Positions 16,682 to 25,741 of a DNA stretch of 64,000 nucleotides are shown here, one piece after another. A model generated the notes under the pieces. That model made no database searches and was not told where the DNA came from. It saw only the letters and a list, made by a program, of their open reading frames with translations. The first letter of the stretch is position 1. Each line of letters opens with the position of its first letter. The DNA comes from R-RK-3 sp963834945. Its GTDB lineage: Bacteria > Pseudomonadota > Alphaproteobacteria > Rhizobiales > Rhodomicrobiaceae. The DNA is taken from contig CAWIDT010000001.1 of assembly GCA_963834945.1 (NCBI GenBank), positions 186,001-250,000 of the forward strand. Reading direction: 5' to 3'. The position numbers and the translations under genes were made by a program.

Positions 16682-17341
16682 ATGGGACTGTTCACAAGCC
16701 GAAAGACCAAGATGCCCGAAAGAGGCGAGGCATTGCCGGGGCGCGGCGATCCGATTCCGACAGCCGCCCGCCACCACATCAAGAACGTGCCTCTGAAAGG
16801 GCCGTATCCGGAAGGCTCCGAGAAGGCATTGTTTGGCCTCGGTTGCTTCTGGGGCGCGGAAAAGGCGTTCTGGTCCATACCGGGCGTCTATGTCACCGCA
16901 GTCGGATATGCGGGCGGCTACACGCCGAACCCAACCTATGAGGAGGTCTGCTCCGCGCGCACCGGCCACAATGAGGTGGTGCTGGTGGTGTTCGATCCCA
17001 AGGTGGTGTCGTATGAGACGCTGCTGAAGAAATTCTGGGAAGGGCATGACCCGACGCAAGGGATGCGCCAGGGCAACGATATCGGCACGCAATACCGTTC
17101 GAGCATCTTCACCTATTCCCAGGAGCAGAAGCGCGAGGCGGAGGCATCCAAAGCGGCTTACGAAGCGGCGCTGAAGGATCGCGGCTATGGCGCGGTGACG
17201 ACCGAAATCGAGGAGGCGCCGGAGTTCTATTTCGCCGAGGATTACCACCAGCAATATCTGTCGAAGAACCCGTCCGGCTATTGCGGGCTCGGGGGGACCG
17301 GCGTGAGCTGCCCAATCGGGATCAAGCAAGCGGCCGGATAA
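16682..17341 (+). CDS. msrA: Peptide-methionine (S)-S-oxide reductase MsrA
   Basis: A protein of about 219 residues that repairs oxidised methionine in proteins. The catalytic motif GCFWGAEKAFW has the nucleophilic C55. Other family features are VGYAGGYTPNPTYEEVC, DPTQGMRQGNDIGTQYRS and a C-terminal pair of resolving cysteines (YCGLGGTGVSC). I choose the ATG at 16682 because AAAGGA lies at proper distance; an ATG at 16667 would add five residues. The N-terminal 40-residue extension before the catalytic domain is common in alphaproteobacterial MsrA. Confidence 0.95.
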   Translation: MGLFTSRKTKMPERGEALPGRGDPIPTAARHHIKNVPLKGPYPEGSEKALFGLGCFWGAEKAFWSIPGVYVTAVGYAGGYTPNPTYEEVCSARTGHNEVVLVVFDPKVVSYETLLKKFWEGHDPTQGMRQGNDIGTQYRSSIFTYSQEQKREAEASKAAYEAALKDRGYGAVTTEIEEAPEFYFAEDYHQQYLSKNPSGYCGLGGTGVSCPIGIKQAAG

Positions 17342-17368
17342 GCTCAAGCTGCAGCATATGGCGCCAGG

Positions 17369-17470
17369 TCATGATCGCTTCAAAGGGAAACGATCATGAC
17401 CCGGGTTTCTTTGTTTTCGCACGATTTTTCGGGGAAACCGGTGTCCACTTTTCCCGATCGTGCTCCAGAG
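17369..17470 (+). repeat. Intergenic mosaic repeat, family B, copy 1
   Basis: Reads TCATGATCGCTTCAAAGGG, then TTTCTTTGTTTTCGCACG, CGGTGTCCACTTTTCCCG and ends GATCGTGCTCCAGAGC. The same unit occurs at 63462-63567 and a fragment of its other end at 32153-32168. It overlaps the 3' end of the epimerase gene, supplying its last codons and stop. Confidence 0.88.
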
Positions 17471-18365
17471 CCCGGCGCAGGATGACCTCCGGGTCGTCCT
17501 GCGAAAAGCGGAACCCTTGCGCCAACGCCCGCGCCGAGCGAATGTCGTAGCTCAGCAGAAAATAATCGGCGCTGCCTCCGAGCAGCGGCCGCGCAACCCA
17601 GTCGGGAACCTTCAGGCGCACCCGCTTGCCGGCGAGGGCGGCGATGGTTTCGGCGACATTGCGGAAACGCGGCAGTCGCGGCGAGACGCAGTTGATGACG
17701 CCGTCGCCGGCATCGCCGTCCGCCGCCCAGCGCATCATGGCGACGGCGTCGTCGACATCGACGATGGGGACAAGCTGGTCGCCATCGCCGACAATGAAGC
17801 CGCCGACGCGATGGCACAGCCGCAGCAGTTTCCTTGGGTAGCCTTCAGGGCTGCACACCATGCCAAAGCGGATGATGGTGACCTTGGCGGAGCCGTTCGC
17901 CGCCGACAGCGCCGCGTTTTCCCAGGCCCTCAGCGTCGACTGGATTAAGGATTGCCCGTGCGTCTCGATGCGGGTTTCCTCGTCGTAAACCTCGTCGCGG
18001 CGGCCCGCATAGATGCCGAATGACGACGCGGATATCAGCCGGACCGGGGCGCCGCCGATGGCGCGCGCGATCATCTGGGCGCTGGTGACGCGGGAGGTGA
18101 TGATGCGTTTCTTCTTCGCCTTGGTCCAGCGCCCGCCGACCGGCTCGCCCATCAGGTGAAAGGCGATGGAAACACCATCGAGCGCCGGGGCGGGAAGCTC
18201 GCCCTGCATCGGGTCCCAGGCGAAGACGGCGGCATGATCTCCGTAGAGCTGGCGCAGCTTCGCCGCGTCGCGGCCGACCAGATGCACCGTCCGGCCTTCG
18301 GCCAGATAGCTCTTCGCGATGGCACGGCCAAGCAGCCCGGACGCACCCGTCACCATAACCACCAT
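17394..18365 (-). CDS. TIGR01777-family NAD(P)-dependent epimerase
   Basis: A protein of about 323 residues of the extended short-chain dehydrogenase superfamily (YfcH/SulA type). It opens MVVMVTGASGLLGRAIAKSY, the dinucleotide-binding TGxxGxxG motif, followed by AFHLMGEPVGGRWTKAKKKRI, the signature of the TIGR01777 family, and a SASSFGIYAGRRDEV active-site region. Substrate is unknown for the family. I choose the ATG at 18365 with GAGG upstream rather than the more distal start at 18521, which would add 52 unlike residues. The last twenty or so residues (REKWTPVSPKNRAKTKKPGS) are encoded by the mosaic repeat, so the original C-terminus has been replaced. Confidence 0.88.
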   Translation of the reverse strand: MVVMVTGASGLLGRAIAKSYLAEGRTVHLVGRDAAKLRQLYGDHAAVFAWDPMQGELPAPALDGVSIAFHLMGEPVGGRWTKAKKKRIITSRVTSAQMIARAIGGAPVRLISASSFGIYAGRRDEVYDEETRIETHGQSLIQSTLRAWENAALSAANGSAKVTIIRFGMVCSPEGYPRKLLRLCHRVGGFIVGDGDQLVPIVDVDDAVAMMRWAADGDAGDGVINCVSPRLPRFRNVAETIAALAGKRVRLKVPDWVARPLLGGSADYFLLSYDIRSARALAQGFRFSQDDPEVILRRALEHDREKWTPVSPKNRAKTKKPGS

Positions 18366-18563
18366 CAGCGCCTCGATCCCGGTTTGCGCACGCGACCGCA
18401 GAGACGCGAAACTAGTCTTGTTCAGCCGGTTTCCAAACAGAATTCCAGCGTTTTCGAGGCGGTAGCGCGCGATCGCTCCGACAATGCATGATCGTCCGGC
18501 GCGAGGCCGGGCGTCATTCATGCTGATGGAAACAGGCGACGCGAACGGTGCAGGGCCGGGCCG

Positions 18564-19367
18564 CTACCTGAACTTAACAAGATCGAAATTCGTATAGCAG
18601 TCGCGGCTAGGCAGGTTCGACTTGCCGCTGATCGCATTGTCGAAGGCTTCGGTGAGATTGACGCCCTCATCCTGCTCGCGAATTCCGACGATGATCAGCG
18701 GACGCTGCCAGCTTGTGCCGTTCGCACCTTCGGCGGCTTTGCATGCGCCCTTGAACTGGCCGAGATTGAGTGTCCAGATGCCTTTTTCCGGAGGAACCGC
18801 CTTGGTCAGCCAGCCCGCGGCGGTCAATGCGCGCTGCCTGGCCCGCTCGGCTTCCTCCTGGACCTGGCCTTCCTGGGAGGCGAGGCCGACGGCGATCACC
18901 TGACCCGACCGGTCAAGTCCCGAGCGCAGCTCCGGCGTGAAAACCCGGTCGGCGGTGTCCTGTTCCGGAATGGGCTGATCGCCCTGGGTGACGACGGTCG
19001 AGCTTTTGCGCGCCCAGGTCAGATCGGTCGGCAGCACCGCGACATCGAAAGCGGCCCGTTTTTGAGCAGCATCATGTCCCTCGATGGGGAAGACCACGGA
19101 CGATCCCCATTGCTGCGTCGGCACGGCGACTTCGGCGACAGGCGCAGCCGGTGCGGCTGGCGGTGCGTCCACGACCTTCTCGACGGGGAGGGGGCGTTGC
19201 CAGAGAATAGCGGCGATGATGGCGGCGAACACGGTGAGCGCCATCAGCCCCTCGGCACGCGGGCGCGCCGTCCTTCCGCCTCCCCAAAGCCAGAAGAAAA
19301 GGCCGCGATCTTCGTCGTCGTCCCTGTTGCGCTGTCTCATTGGCTGCCCGGCCCGGTCATTGCTCAT
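18564..19367 (-). CDS. Hypothetical membrane-anchored protein
   Basis: A 267-residue protein. The first 40 residues are charged and cytoplasmic, then comes one helix (LMALTVFAAIIAAILWQ, about 41-57), a proline/alanine linker, and a periplasmic domain of about 190 residues with cysteines near FKGACKAAEG and RDCYTNF. The segment GQVIAVGLASQEGQVQEEAERARQRAL resembles OmpA-like or SPOR-like regions loosely, but no family can be assigned. It is monocistronic. Confidence 0.55.
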   Translation of the reverse strand: MSNDRAGQPMRQRNRDDDEDRGLFFWLWGGGRTARPRAEGLMALTVFAAIIAAILWQRPLPVEKVVDAPPAAPAAPVAEVAVPTQQWGSSVVFPIEGHDAAQKRAAFDVAVLPTDLTWARKSSTVVTQGDQPIPEQDTADRVFTPELRSGLDRSGQVIAVGLASQEGQVQEEAERARQRALTAAGWLTKAVPPEKGIWTLNLGQFKGACKAAEGANGTSWQRPLIIVGIREQDEGVNLTEAFDNAISGKSNLPSRDCYTNFDLVKFR

Positions 19368-19449
19368 AACGCGCCCTCTCCATCTGATGCTTTACCAATT
19401 TATGGCGGTAGCGGAATAACAGTTTGGGGATGATTGGAACAGCCGGTTT

Positions 19450-20283
19450 TTACCGAATTTCGCGATCTGTTACCAGAGCGCGATAGGCGGCCGGCGTCAC
19501 CCCGATGCCGGTTTTGAAGCAGACGGTCATATGCGCCTGGCTGCAAAAGCCGGTGCGCGTCGCAATGTCGGCGATGCCCGAGCCGGTGCCGCGCAGCAAT
19601 GAGCGCGCCGCCGCGACCCGCCGGGCCATCAAATATTGGTGCGGGGTCTGCCCGACGGCTGCCCTGAAGGCGCGCAGGAAGAAGCCCGCGGAGAGACCGC
19701 ATGCCATGGCCATATCGCCGATTGCCAGAGGGTCCGCCAGCCTTGCCTCGATCAGGTCCTCGACAATTTTCAGCCTTCGGGATGTGAGGGAGCGGGCAGG
19801 GCGTTGGCTCGGCCCGGCGTCCGTGGCGGCCGCGTGGAGGGTGCCCAGCAGCCCCGCCACCGCCGATTCGCGCGCGGCGGGGTCGGCGTTGCCGGATAGC
19901 AGCAGCCGCCGCAGCGCATAGGCCGCGCGGACGCTTGCGGCGCAGATCCGGCCGGTGAACTGGTGTTGCGGCACGCCGCGCGCGCCGTCTTCGTCGCCGC
20001 ACAGCGCGGCCAGCGCATCCGGGGCGCCGCTGAGCGTCAGATATTCGCCGCCTTCGGCCGCTTCCGAAAAGACCGAGCAGCCCACCGGCGTGAAAGCCAG
20101 GCCGTGCGCGGGGGCGCGGAATGCGCGCACCCGGTCGGAGCCAAAGGCGTGAACCCCGCACTGGCTTTCGAACGCGAAGCCGACCACGGGCCGCGAGGGC
20201 GTGTAGCGGACGCTGTAGGCTCCGCGCGGCAGCAGGCGAAGCTCGACGCTGGTGGCCCTTGCGTGTGGAGAGGCGGAATTCAT
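19450..20283 (-). CDS. AraC-family transcriptional regulator
   Basis: A 277-residue regulator. The N-terminal part (1-150) is a variable, probably ligand-binding domain. The C-terminal 100 residues hold the two helix-turn-helix motifs of AraC/XylS proteins (IGDMAMACGLSAGFFLRAF and IADIATRTGFCSQAHMTVCF), ending with the usual GVTPAAYR. It is divergent from the dehydratase gene, with about 120 bp between, so it is a candidate regulator of that gene. Confidence 0.88.
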   Translation of the reverse strand: MNSASPHARATSVELRLLPRGAYSVRYTPSRPVVGFAFESQCGVHAFGSDRVRAFRAPAHGLAFTPVGCSVFSEAAEGGEYLTLSGAPDALAALCGDEDGARGVPQHQFTGRICAASVRAAYALRRLLLSGNADPAARESAVAGLLGTLHAAATDAGPSQRPARSLTSRRLKIVEDLIEARLADPLAIGDMAMACGLSAGFFLRAFRAAVGQTPHQYLMARRVAAARSLLRGTGSGIADIATRTGFCSQAHMTVCFKTGIGVTPAAYRALVTDREIR

Positions 20284-20406
20284 TGGGCGAGGCTAACCTG
20301 CCACGGCGGGCCGGGCAATCGGCTCAGCCCATTTCGGGGCGATTTCATGAAAGCCAAATCGGTCTTTGCCGGAGGATCATCGTCCGGCAGCAGATTGGAG
20401 AATTCG

Positions 20407-21387
20407 ATGATGGCGCCCCTGTTTACCCTGGCGGAATTGGAAGACGCCGCGCGAACGGTTCATGCCGTGCTTCCCGCGACCCCGCAATATGCCTGGCCGC
20501 TTCTGGCCGAGCGGACCGGCTGCGAGGTCTGGGTCAAGCACGAAAACCACACGCCTGCCGGGGCTTTCAAAATCAGGGGCGGGATCATCTATCTGGACCG
20601 GCTGGTCCGCGAGCGGCCCGATATTGCTGGCGTGATCGCCGCGACCAGGGGCAATCACGGCCAGTCGGTCGCCTTCGCCGCCTCACGCGCAAGGCGGGTT
20701 TCGGTTGTGGTGGTGCCGGAGGGCAATTCGGCGGAAAAGAACGCCGCGATGCGCGGTTTCGGCGCCGAGCTGGTCGTGGCGGGCCGCGATTTCGACGAAA
20801 GCCGCCAGCACGCCGCGCGCATTGCCGGAGAGCGGGGCCTGCATATGCTGCCGTCCTTTCACGGTGATCTCGTCAAGGGCGTCAGCACCTATGCGCTGGA
20901 GCTGTTCCGCGCTGTCGCCGATCTCGATGCCGTCTATGTGCCCATCGGCATGGGGTCGGGGATTTGCGGCATGATCGCCGCGCGCGACCTCCTCGGGCTC
21001 CGGACGGAGATCGTCGGTGTCGTCGCGGAAGCCGCGCCGGCGGTCGCCATGTCCTTTGCCGCCGGGCATGTGGTGCGAGGCAATTCCGCCGCGACCTTCG
21101 CCGACGGTATGGCTTGCCGCGATCCCGACCCGGATGCGCTGGCGATCATCCTTCAGGGCGCGGCGCGGATCGAAACCGTCAGCGAGGATGAGATCGCCGC
21201 CGCCATCCGCGCGCTTTATGCCGACACGCATAACGTCGCCGAGGGCGCAGGAGCGGCGGCGCTCGCGGCGCTGCTGAAAGACGGCGCGGCCATGAAGGGG
21301 AAGCGCGCCGGCATCATTCTGAGCGGCGGCAACATCGATACGGAGCGGTTCGCGCAGGTGCTCGGCGGCGGCACCCCGCAACCATAA
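20407..21387 (+). CDS. PLP-dependent threonine/serine dehydratase-like enzyme
   Basis: A protein of about 326 residues of fold-type II PLP enzymes. The cofactor lysine is K55 in PAGAFKIRGG; ATRGNHGQSVAFAA is the substrate-binding loop, and GMGSGICGMIAARD holds the phosphate-binding glycines. It lacks the C-terminal ACT domain of biosynthetic IlvA, so catabolic threonine dehydratase (TdcB-like), serine racemase or 3-hydroxyaspartate dehydratase are all possible. I prefer the ATG at 20407 with GGAGAA upstream over the ATG at 20347. Divergent from an AraC regulator. Confidence 0.82.
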   Translation: MMAPLFTLAELEDAARTVHAVLPATPQYAWPLLAERTGCEVWVKHENHTPAGAFKIRGGIIYLDRLVRERPDIAGVIAATRGNHGQSVAFAASRARRVSVVVVPEGNSAEKNAAMRGFGAELVVAGRDFDESRQHAARIAGERGLHMLPSFHGDLVKGVSTYALELFRAVADLDAVYVPIGMGSGICGMIAARDLLGLRTEIVGVVAEAAPAVAMSFAAGHVVRGNSAATFADGMACRDPDPDALAIILQGAARIETVSEDEIAAAIRALYADTHNVAEGAGAAALAALLKDGAAMKGKRAGIILSGGNIDTERFAQVLGGGTPQP

Positions 21388-21389
21388 GA

Positions 21390-22652
21390 TTAAAAGCGCT
21401 GCCGGTGAACCTTTGCCGGAACGTAGCTGTCCTCATAGGAGGCGGTGAAGATCCATTCCTGAACATAGGCGGCGAGCCGGACAAAGCGCATGAAATAGCT
21501 GTTCAGCACGCTATAGGCAGGCATATAGAGCAAATGCCGCAAGGACAGCGCTTTCGGCATGGTGAGCGCCGCCAGGCACAGCGTGAGGATGTCCAGCAGG
21601 AACATGCCGAGCTGAGCCGCAATCAAGATCGAGGGCGCTGTATCGCCGTAAGTGGTGCAAAGCCACAGCAGGTAGAAGGGCATCGCCAGCGCCGCGCCGA
21701 CATCGAAGGTCAGATATTCGAGCTGATGCAGCAGTTCCAGCTGCTGAAGACGGGGCGAGAGCGGCGCCACCTGGTCCCGGTGCTTGCGAAAACGCAGCCG
21801 GATCGAATCCCGCTCCCAGCGGAAGCGCTGCCGCATCAGGGCAACCAGGGTTTCCGGCACGTCGGTGTAGCAGATGGCCTCCGGCGCGAAATATATTCCC
21901 CATCCGGCTTTGCGAATGCGGAGGGTCAAATCCAGATCCTCGCCGCCGCCCGCATCCAGGCCCTTCACCCCCGCCAAGGCGGTCTTGCGGAACGCGCTGA
22001 ACGCGCCCGAGGCGCACACGACCGAGTCGGAGATGTTGTTGCCGCGTTTGCCCAGCGAAAGGATGACCAGATATTCCAGGCTCTGATAGCCGGTGACGAA
22101 ACTGGCCCTGGGATTGCGCACGACGATATTGCCGGCCACCGCGCCGATCTGCGGATTGGAAAACGCGTCACAGACTTTTTCGAAGGCGAAACGGTCGAGC
22201 GTGCAGTCGCAATCGATATTGATGATGATGTCGCCGGTCGCACTGCTGATGGCAAGGTTGGTCGCCGCCGCTTTCCCGGCGCGCAAATGGGTGGAGTGGA
22301 CGATATGGATCAGCCCTAGCTGGCGAAGCTCGCGAAGCCGATGCGTCATTGCGTCGGTTGAGCCGTCGCTGACCACGATGATCTCGCTGGGGGGAACGCT
22401 TTGCTCATGCAGCGCGCGGATGCAGCGCTCGATACTGTCGGCCTCGTTATGACCGGCGATCACCGTGGTCACGCGCGGGCGGATGCGTGGCGGCACCGGC
22501 CGCTTGTGAAAGGGGAGGAGGATCCCCGCCGTCATGAAGGTGAAGCTGTATCGGGGCACCTCGAACAGGATGACGAACCAGAACAGCGCGATCAGGCTTT
22601 GCCAGCTCTGGGACGTCAGATAGTTGAACCCGTCGTTGAATGTGTCCCACAT
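21390..22652 (-). CDS. Membrane glycosyltransferase family 2 (PgaC/IcaA-like)
   Basis: A 420-residue processive-type glycosyltransferase. One N-terminal helix, then the GT-A domain with TTVIAGHNEADSIERCIRAL, the DxD-like NIDCDCTLD, a GGGEDLDLTLRI acceptor motif and the QRFRWERD form of the QxxRW motif, then two or three C-terminal helices. These features are shared by synthases of poly-N-acetylglucosamine, hyaluronan and chitin oligomers. No pga/ica partners or polysaccharide genes flank it, so the product is unknown. It is convergent with the dehydratase gene, 2 bp apart. Confidence 0.85.
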   Translation of the reverse strand: MWDTFNDGFNYLTSQSWQSLIALFWFVILFEVPRYSFTFMTAGILLPFHKRPVPPRIRPRVTTVIAGHNEADSIERCIRALHEQSVPPSEIIVVSDGSTDAMTHRLRELRQLGLIHIVHSTHLRAGKAAATNLAISSATGDIIINIDCDCTLDRFAFEKVCDAFSNPQIGAVAGNIVVRNPRASFVTGYQSLEYLVILSLGKRGNNISDSVVCASGAFSAFRKTALAGVKGLDAGGGEDLDLTLRIRKAGWGIYFAPEAICYTDVPETLVALMRQRFRWERDSIRLRFRKHRDQVAPLSPRLQQLELLHQLEYLTFDVGAALAMPFYLLWLCTTYGDTAPSILIAAQLGMFLLDILTLCLAALTMPKALSLRHLLYMPAYSVLNSYFMRFVRLAAYVQEWIFTASYEDSYVPAKVHRQRF

Positions 22653-22949
22653 GGCCCCGTCCTCGCGAAAAATTGCGCTCTTACCGATTGGAGTCGGAAC
22701 GTGGTTAAAAATGCGGATGTGAATTCATTACATTCCGCTGCATGGCGCGATTAGCCCCGGGCGCGCGCCGACCTGACCTTTACGTCAACCTGCGGCTTGA
22801 CGCGTCACCTTGATGGCTTCAAGCTGGAGGGCAGGACGCGAAATGCCGCCGGTCAATGCGACCAAGAGCCATGACCGGCTGCCCATAACGGCACTGGAAT
22901 CCGGTGCAGACCGCATGGCTCAAAGGCCGCGCGGCCGAAGCGAGGAACA

Positions 22950-24128
22950 ATGGCAGAAGCTTTCATCATCGCCGCCGCGCGCACCGCCGGTGGCCGCAAG
23001 GGCGGCCGTCTCTCCGGCTGGCACCCCGCCGATCTTGGCGGTGCGCTGCTCGACGCGCTGGTGCAGCGCGCCGGCATCGACCCGTCGCGCATCGAGGATG
23101 TGATCATGGGCTGCGTCGGTCAGGCGGGCGAGCAGTCGGTCAATGTGGCGCGCAACGCGGTGCTTGCCTCCAGCCTGCCGGAATCGGTGCCGGCGACGAC
23201 TGTCGACCGCCAATGCGGCTCTTCGCAGCAGGCGCTGCATTTCGCGGCGCAGGCGGTGATGGCGGGGAGCATGGACGTTGTGATCGCGGGCGGCGTCGAG
23301 AGCATGTCGCGCGTGCCGATGTTCATGCCGTCGGCCTTGCCGGAAAAGAGCGGCTTCGGCTCCTATATGAGCCCGCGGATGCGCAAGCGCTATCCCGGCG
23401 TCGAGTTCAGCCAGTTCGTCGGCGCCGAGATGATCGCCGAAAAATACGTCATCCCCAAAGACGACCTCGACGCCTACGCGCTGAAAAGCCATCTGCGCGC
23501 CATCGAAGCCACGACATCGGGGCGTTTCGCCGATGAAATCGTGGCCGTCCCGGCGCGCGGCGCCGATGAGGAAGCCGACGGGCCGCCGCACGACACCGAT
23601 GAAGGCATCCGCTATGACGCCTCGCTGGAGGGCATCGCCAGCGTCAGGCTGCTGCGGGAGGGTGGCCGCATCAGCGCCGCCACCGCCAGCCAGATCTGCG
23701 ATGGCGCCAGCGGCGTCGTGGTGGTCAGCGAAAGGGCGCTGAAGGCGCTCGGCGTGGAGCCGATGGCGCGTATCCATCATATGAGCGTCATCGGCCACGA
23801 CCCGGTGATCATGCTGGAAGCGCCGATCCCGGCGACGGCGCGGGCGCTGGAAAAGACGGGCATGCGTATAGGCGATATCGATCTGTTCGAGGTCAACGAG
23901 GCCTTCGCGCCGATTCCGATCGCGTGGCTGAGGGAAACCGGAGCGGACCCCGAGCGGCTGAATGTGAATGGCGGCGCCATCGCGCTTGGCCATCCGCTGG
24001 GCGCGTCCGGCACCAAGCTGATGACGACGCTGCTGCATGCGCTGAAGCATCGCAACAAACGTTATGGCCTACAGACGATGTGCGAAGGCGGCGGGCTGGC
24101 GAATGTGACGATCGTGGAAAGGCTATAG
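22950..24128 (+). CDS. Acetyl-CoA acetyltransferase (thiolase)
   Basis: A 392-residue thiolase. The acyl-accepting C89 lies in TTVDRQCGSSQQALHFAAQ, the catalytic histidine in NGGAIALGHPLGASGTKL, and the second cysteine in TMCEGGGLANVTIVERL; NEAFAPIPIAW completes the set. It can act in acetoacetyl-CoA formation or in thiolytic cleavage during beta-oxidation. A GAGGAACA site precedes the ATG. It is followed within about 100 bp by a ferredoxin and a P450, which suggests a role in a specific oxidative degradation pathway (terpenoid, steroid or fatty-acid-like side chain) rather than in polyhydroxybutyrate synthesis; that is inference. Confidence 0.92.
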   Translation: MAEAFIIAAARTAGGRKGGRLSGWHPADLGGALLDALVQRAGIDPSRIEDVIMGCVGQAGEQSVNVARNAVLASSLPESVPATTVDRQCGSSQQALHFAAQAVMAGSMDVVIAGGVESMSRVPMFMPSALPEKSGFGSYMSPRMRKRYPGVEFSQFVGAEMIAEKYVIPKDDLDAYALKSHLRAIEATTSGRFADEIVAVPARGADEEADGPPHDTDEGIRYDASLEGIASVRLLREGGRISAATASQICDGASGVVVVSERALKALGVEPMARIHHMSVIGHDPVIMLEAPIPATARALEKTGMRIGDIDLFEVNEAFAPIPIAWLRETGADPERLNVNGGAIALGHPLGASGTKLMTTLLHALKHRNKRYGLQTMCEGGGLANVTIVERL

Positions 24129-24226
24129 CTGCCGGACGAAGCCGCTTTGCATCTTTGGGGGCGGGCCAGAATAAATTCGTACACAGAGGTGTTGAGGGAG
24201 CAGCCGCCAGGGAGAGGAGCGCTCGA

Positions 24227-24439
24227 ATGGCAAAGGGCGTGTGGAAAGTCCGCGTTGACCAGGACAAATGCCAGGGTCACAACCGCTGTAAGGCGCTGGC
24301 GCCGGACCTCTTCGAACTCGACGACTACGGCAATGCCAGAGAAATCGGCGACGGAACCGTACCGGCGCATCTTGAGCAAAAGGCCGCCCTGGCGCGCGCC
24401 AATTGTCCCGAATTTGCCGTCGTCATCACCGAAGATTAA
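24227..24439 (+). CDS. [3Fe-4S]-type ferredoxin
   Basis: A 70-residue ferredoxin with cluster ligands in DKCQGHNRCKALAP and ANCPEF, that is C-x2-H-x2-C plus a distal CP. Histidine in place of the second cysteine is typical of the [3Fe-4S] ferredoxins that feed electrons to bacterial cytochromes P450. The start has GGGAGAGGAG upstream. It lies 14 bp before the P450 and is its natural electron donor. The reductase is not in this window. Confidence 0.93.
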   Translation: MAKGVWKVRVDQDKCQGHNRCKALAPDLFELDDYGNAREIGDGTVPAHLEQKAALARANCPEFAVVITED

Positions 24440-24453
24440 AGGAGGTCCGACCG

Positions 24454-25665
24454 ATGAGCGAGGCAACCGTCACGCGCAAACGGCCACCGGTCGGCGACTG
24501 GATGAGCGATTGGGACCATCTCGATCCGCGCTGGCGCAACGATCCCTATCCGATCTGGGACGAATTGCGCAAATGTCCGATCGCGCATACGGACCGGTTC
24601 CTGGGCGCCTATCTGCCGACGCGCTACGAAGACGTGAAGGCCATCGCCTACGACACCGCACACTTTTCCTCGCGCCGCGTGGTCATCCGCGAATTCCGCG
24701 CAGAACAGATCATGCCCGTGCCGCCGATCACCTCCGACCCGCCGCATCATAAGGGGCTGAAGCAGATCCTGCTGCCGGCCTTCACGCCTGACGAAATCGC
24801 CAAGATCGAGCCCAAGACGCGCCGCATCTGCAATGAGCTGATCGACCAATTCGCCGCCGACGGCCATTGCGACGCCGCGCAGCGCTACAGCAGGCATATT
24901 CCGGTGCGCGTTATCGCCCATATGCTCGGCGTTCCGGAGGATGACGGCGACCGGTTCATCCGCTGGATTCACGAAATCCTGGAACTCGGCATCACCGACG
25001 ACCAGACGATGTGGCGCGGCCTGGGCGCGATGACCAACTATTTCATCGGCGAGATAGAGGCGCGCAAAACTGCGCCGCGCGACGATCTGATCACCCGGAT
25101 CATGCACGCAGAGATCGACGGCGAGCCGATCGACGAAGGGCTGGCGCTCGGCATGCTGCGGCTGCTGCTGATCGCGGGCATCGACACGACCTGGAGCGCC
25201 ATCGGCGCGGCGCTCTGGCATCTGGCGAAGACGCCTGCGGACGCCGCGCGGCTGGTCGCGGAGCCGGAGCTTATGCCGATGGCGATCGAGGAACTCCTAC
25301 GCGCCTATGCGCCGGTCACCATGGCGCGCGAGGTGATGCGCGATACCGAGATCAATGGCTGCCCGATCAAAGCGGGAAACATGGTGTTGCTGTCCTTCCC
25401 GTCGGCGAACCGCGATCCGGCCGTCTTCCCGGACGCCGATCAGGTTGTCATCGACCGGAAGGAGAATCGCCATGCGGCGTTCGGCCTCGGCATTCATCGC
25501 TGCGTCGGGTCGAATCTGGCGCGGATGGAAATGACGGTGGCGGTCGAGGAATGGCTGAAGCGCATCCCACAGTTCAGCCTGGATGCCGCCAAGCCGGTCG
25601 CATGGTCGGAGGGAACCGTGCGAGGCCCGCGTGCCCTGCCGATCCTGTTCGGCCGGACGGATTAG
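24454..25665 (+). CDS. Cytochrome P450
   Basis: A soluble bacterial P450 of 403 residues. The haem-binding loop FGLGIHRCVGSNLAR has the axial C350. The I-helix oxygen-activation motif is AGIDTTWS, the ExxR motif is EELLR, and an NRDPAVFPDAD segment follows. An AGGAGG site sits six bases upstream of the ATG at 24454. It is co-transcribed with a thiolase and a ferredoxin. The substrate is unknown. Pairing with a thiolase hints that it oxidises a compound broken down to acyl-CoA, as in terpene, alkyl or sterol side-chain catabolism. Confidence 0.93.
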   Translation: MSEATVTRKRPPVGDWMSDWDHLDPRWRNDPYPIWDELRKCPIAHTDRFLGAYLPTRYEDVKAIAYDTAHFSSRRVVIREFRAEQIMPVPPITSDPPHHKGLKQILLPAFTPDEIAKIEPKTRRICNELIDQFAADGHCDAAQRYSRHIPVRVIAHMLGVPEDDGDRFIRWIHEILELGITDDQTMWRGLGAMTNYFIGEIEARKTAPRDDLITRIMHAEIDGEPIDEGLALGMLRLLLIAGIDTTWSAIGAALWHLAKTPADAARLVAEPELMPMAIEELLRAYAPVTMAREVMRDTEINGCPIKAGNMVLLSFPSANRDPAVFPDADQVVIDRKENRHAAFGLGIHRCVGSNLARMEMTVAVEEWLKRIPQFSLDAAKPVAWSEGTVRGPRALPILFGRTD

Positions 25666-25741
25666 GACGAGACCGGTTGGATGAGTCCAACGATCCAGTT
25701 GGATGTGGGGCCTGGCGTCCAACTCACCTGATCCAAGACCC

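Noticed and set aside
22780..22830. Possible regulator half-sites (TTTACGTCAAC and TTGACGCG) before the thiolase operon
   Set aside because: Symmetry is weak and the spacing does not match a known operator; chance cannot be excluded.
22920..24050. Open frame of 376 codons antisense to thiolase
   Set aside because: Shadow frame; the thiolase on the other strand has every catalytic motif.
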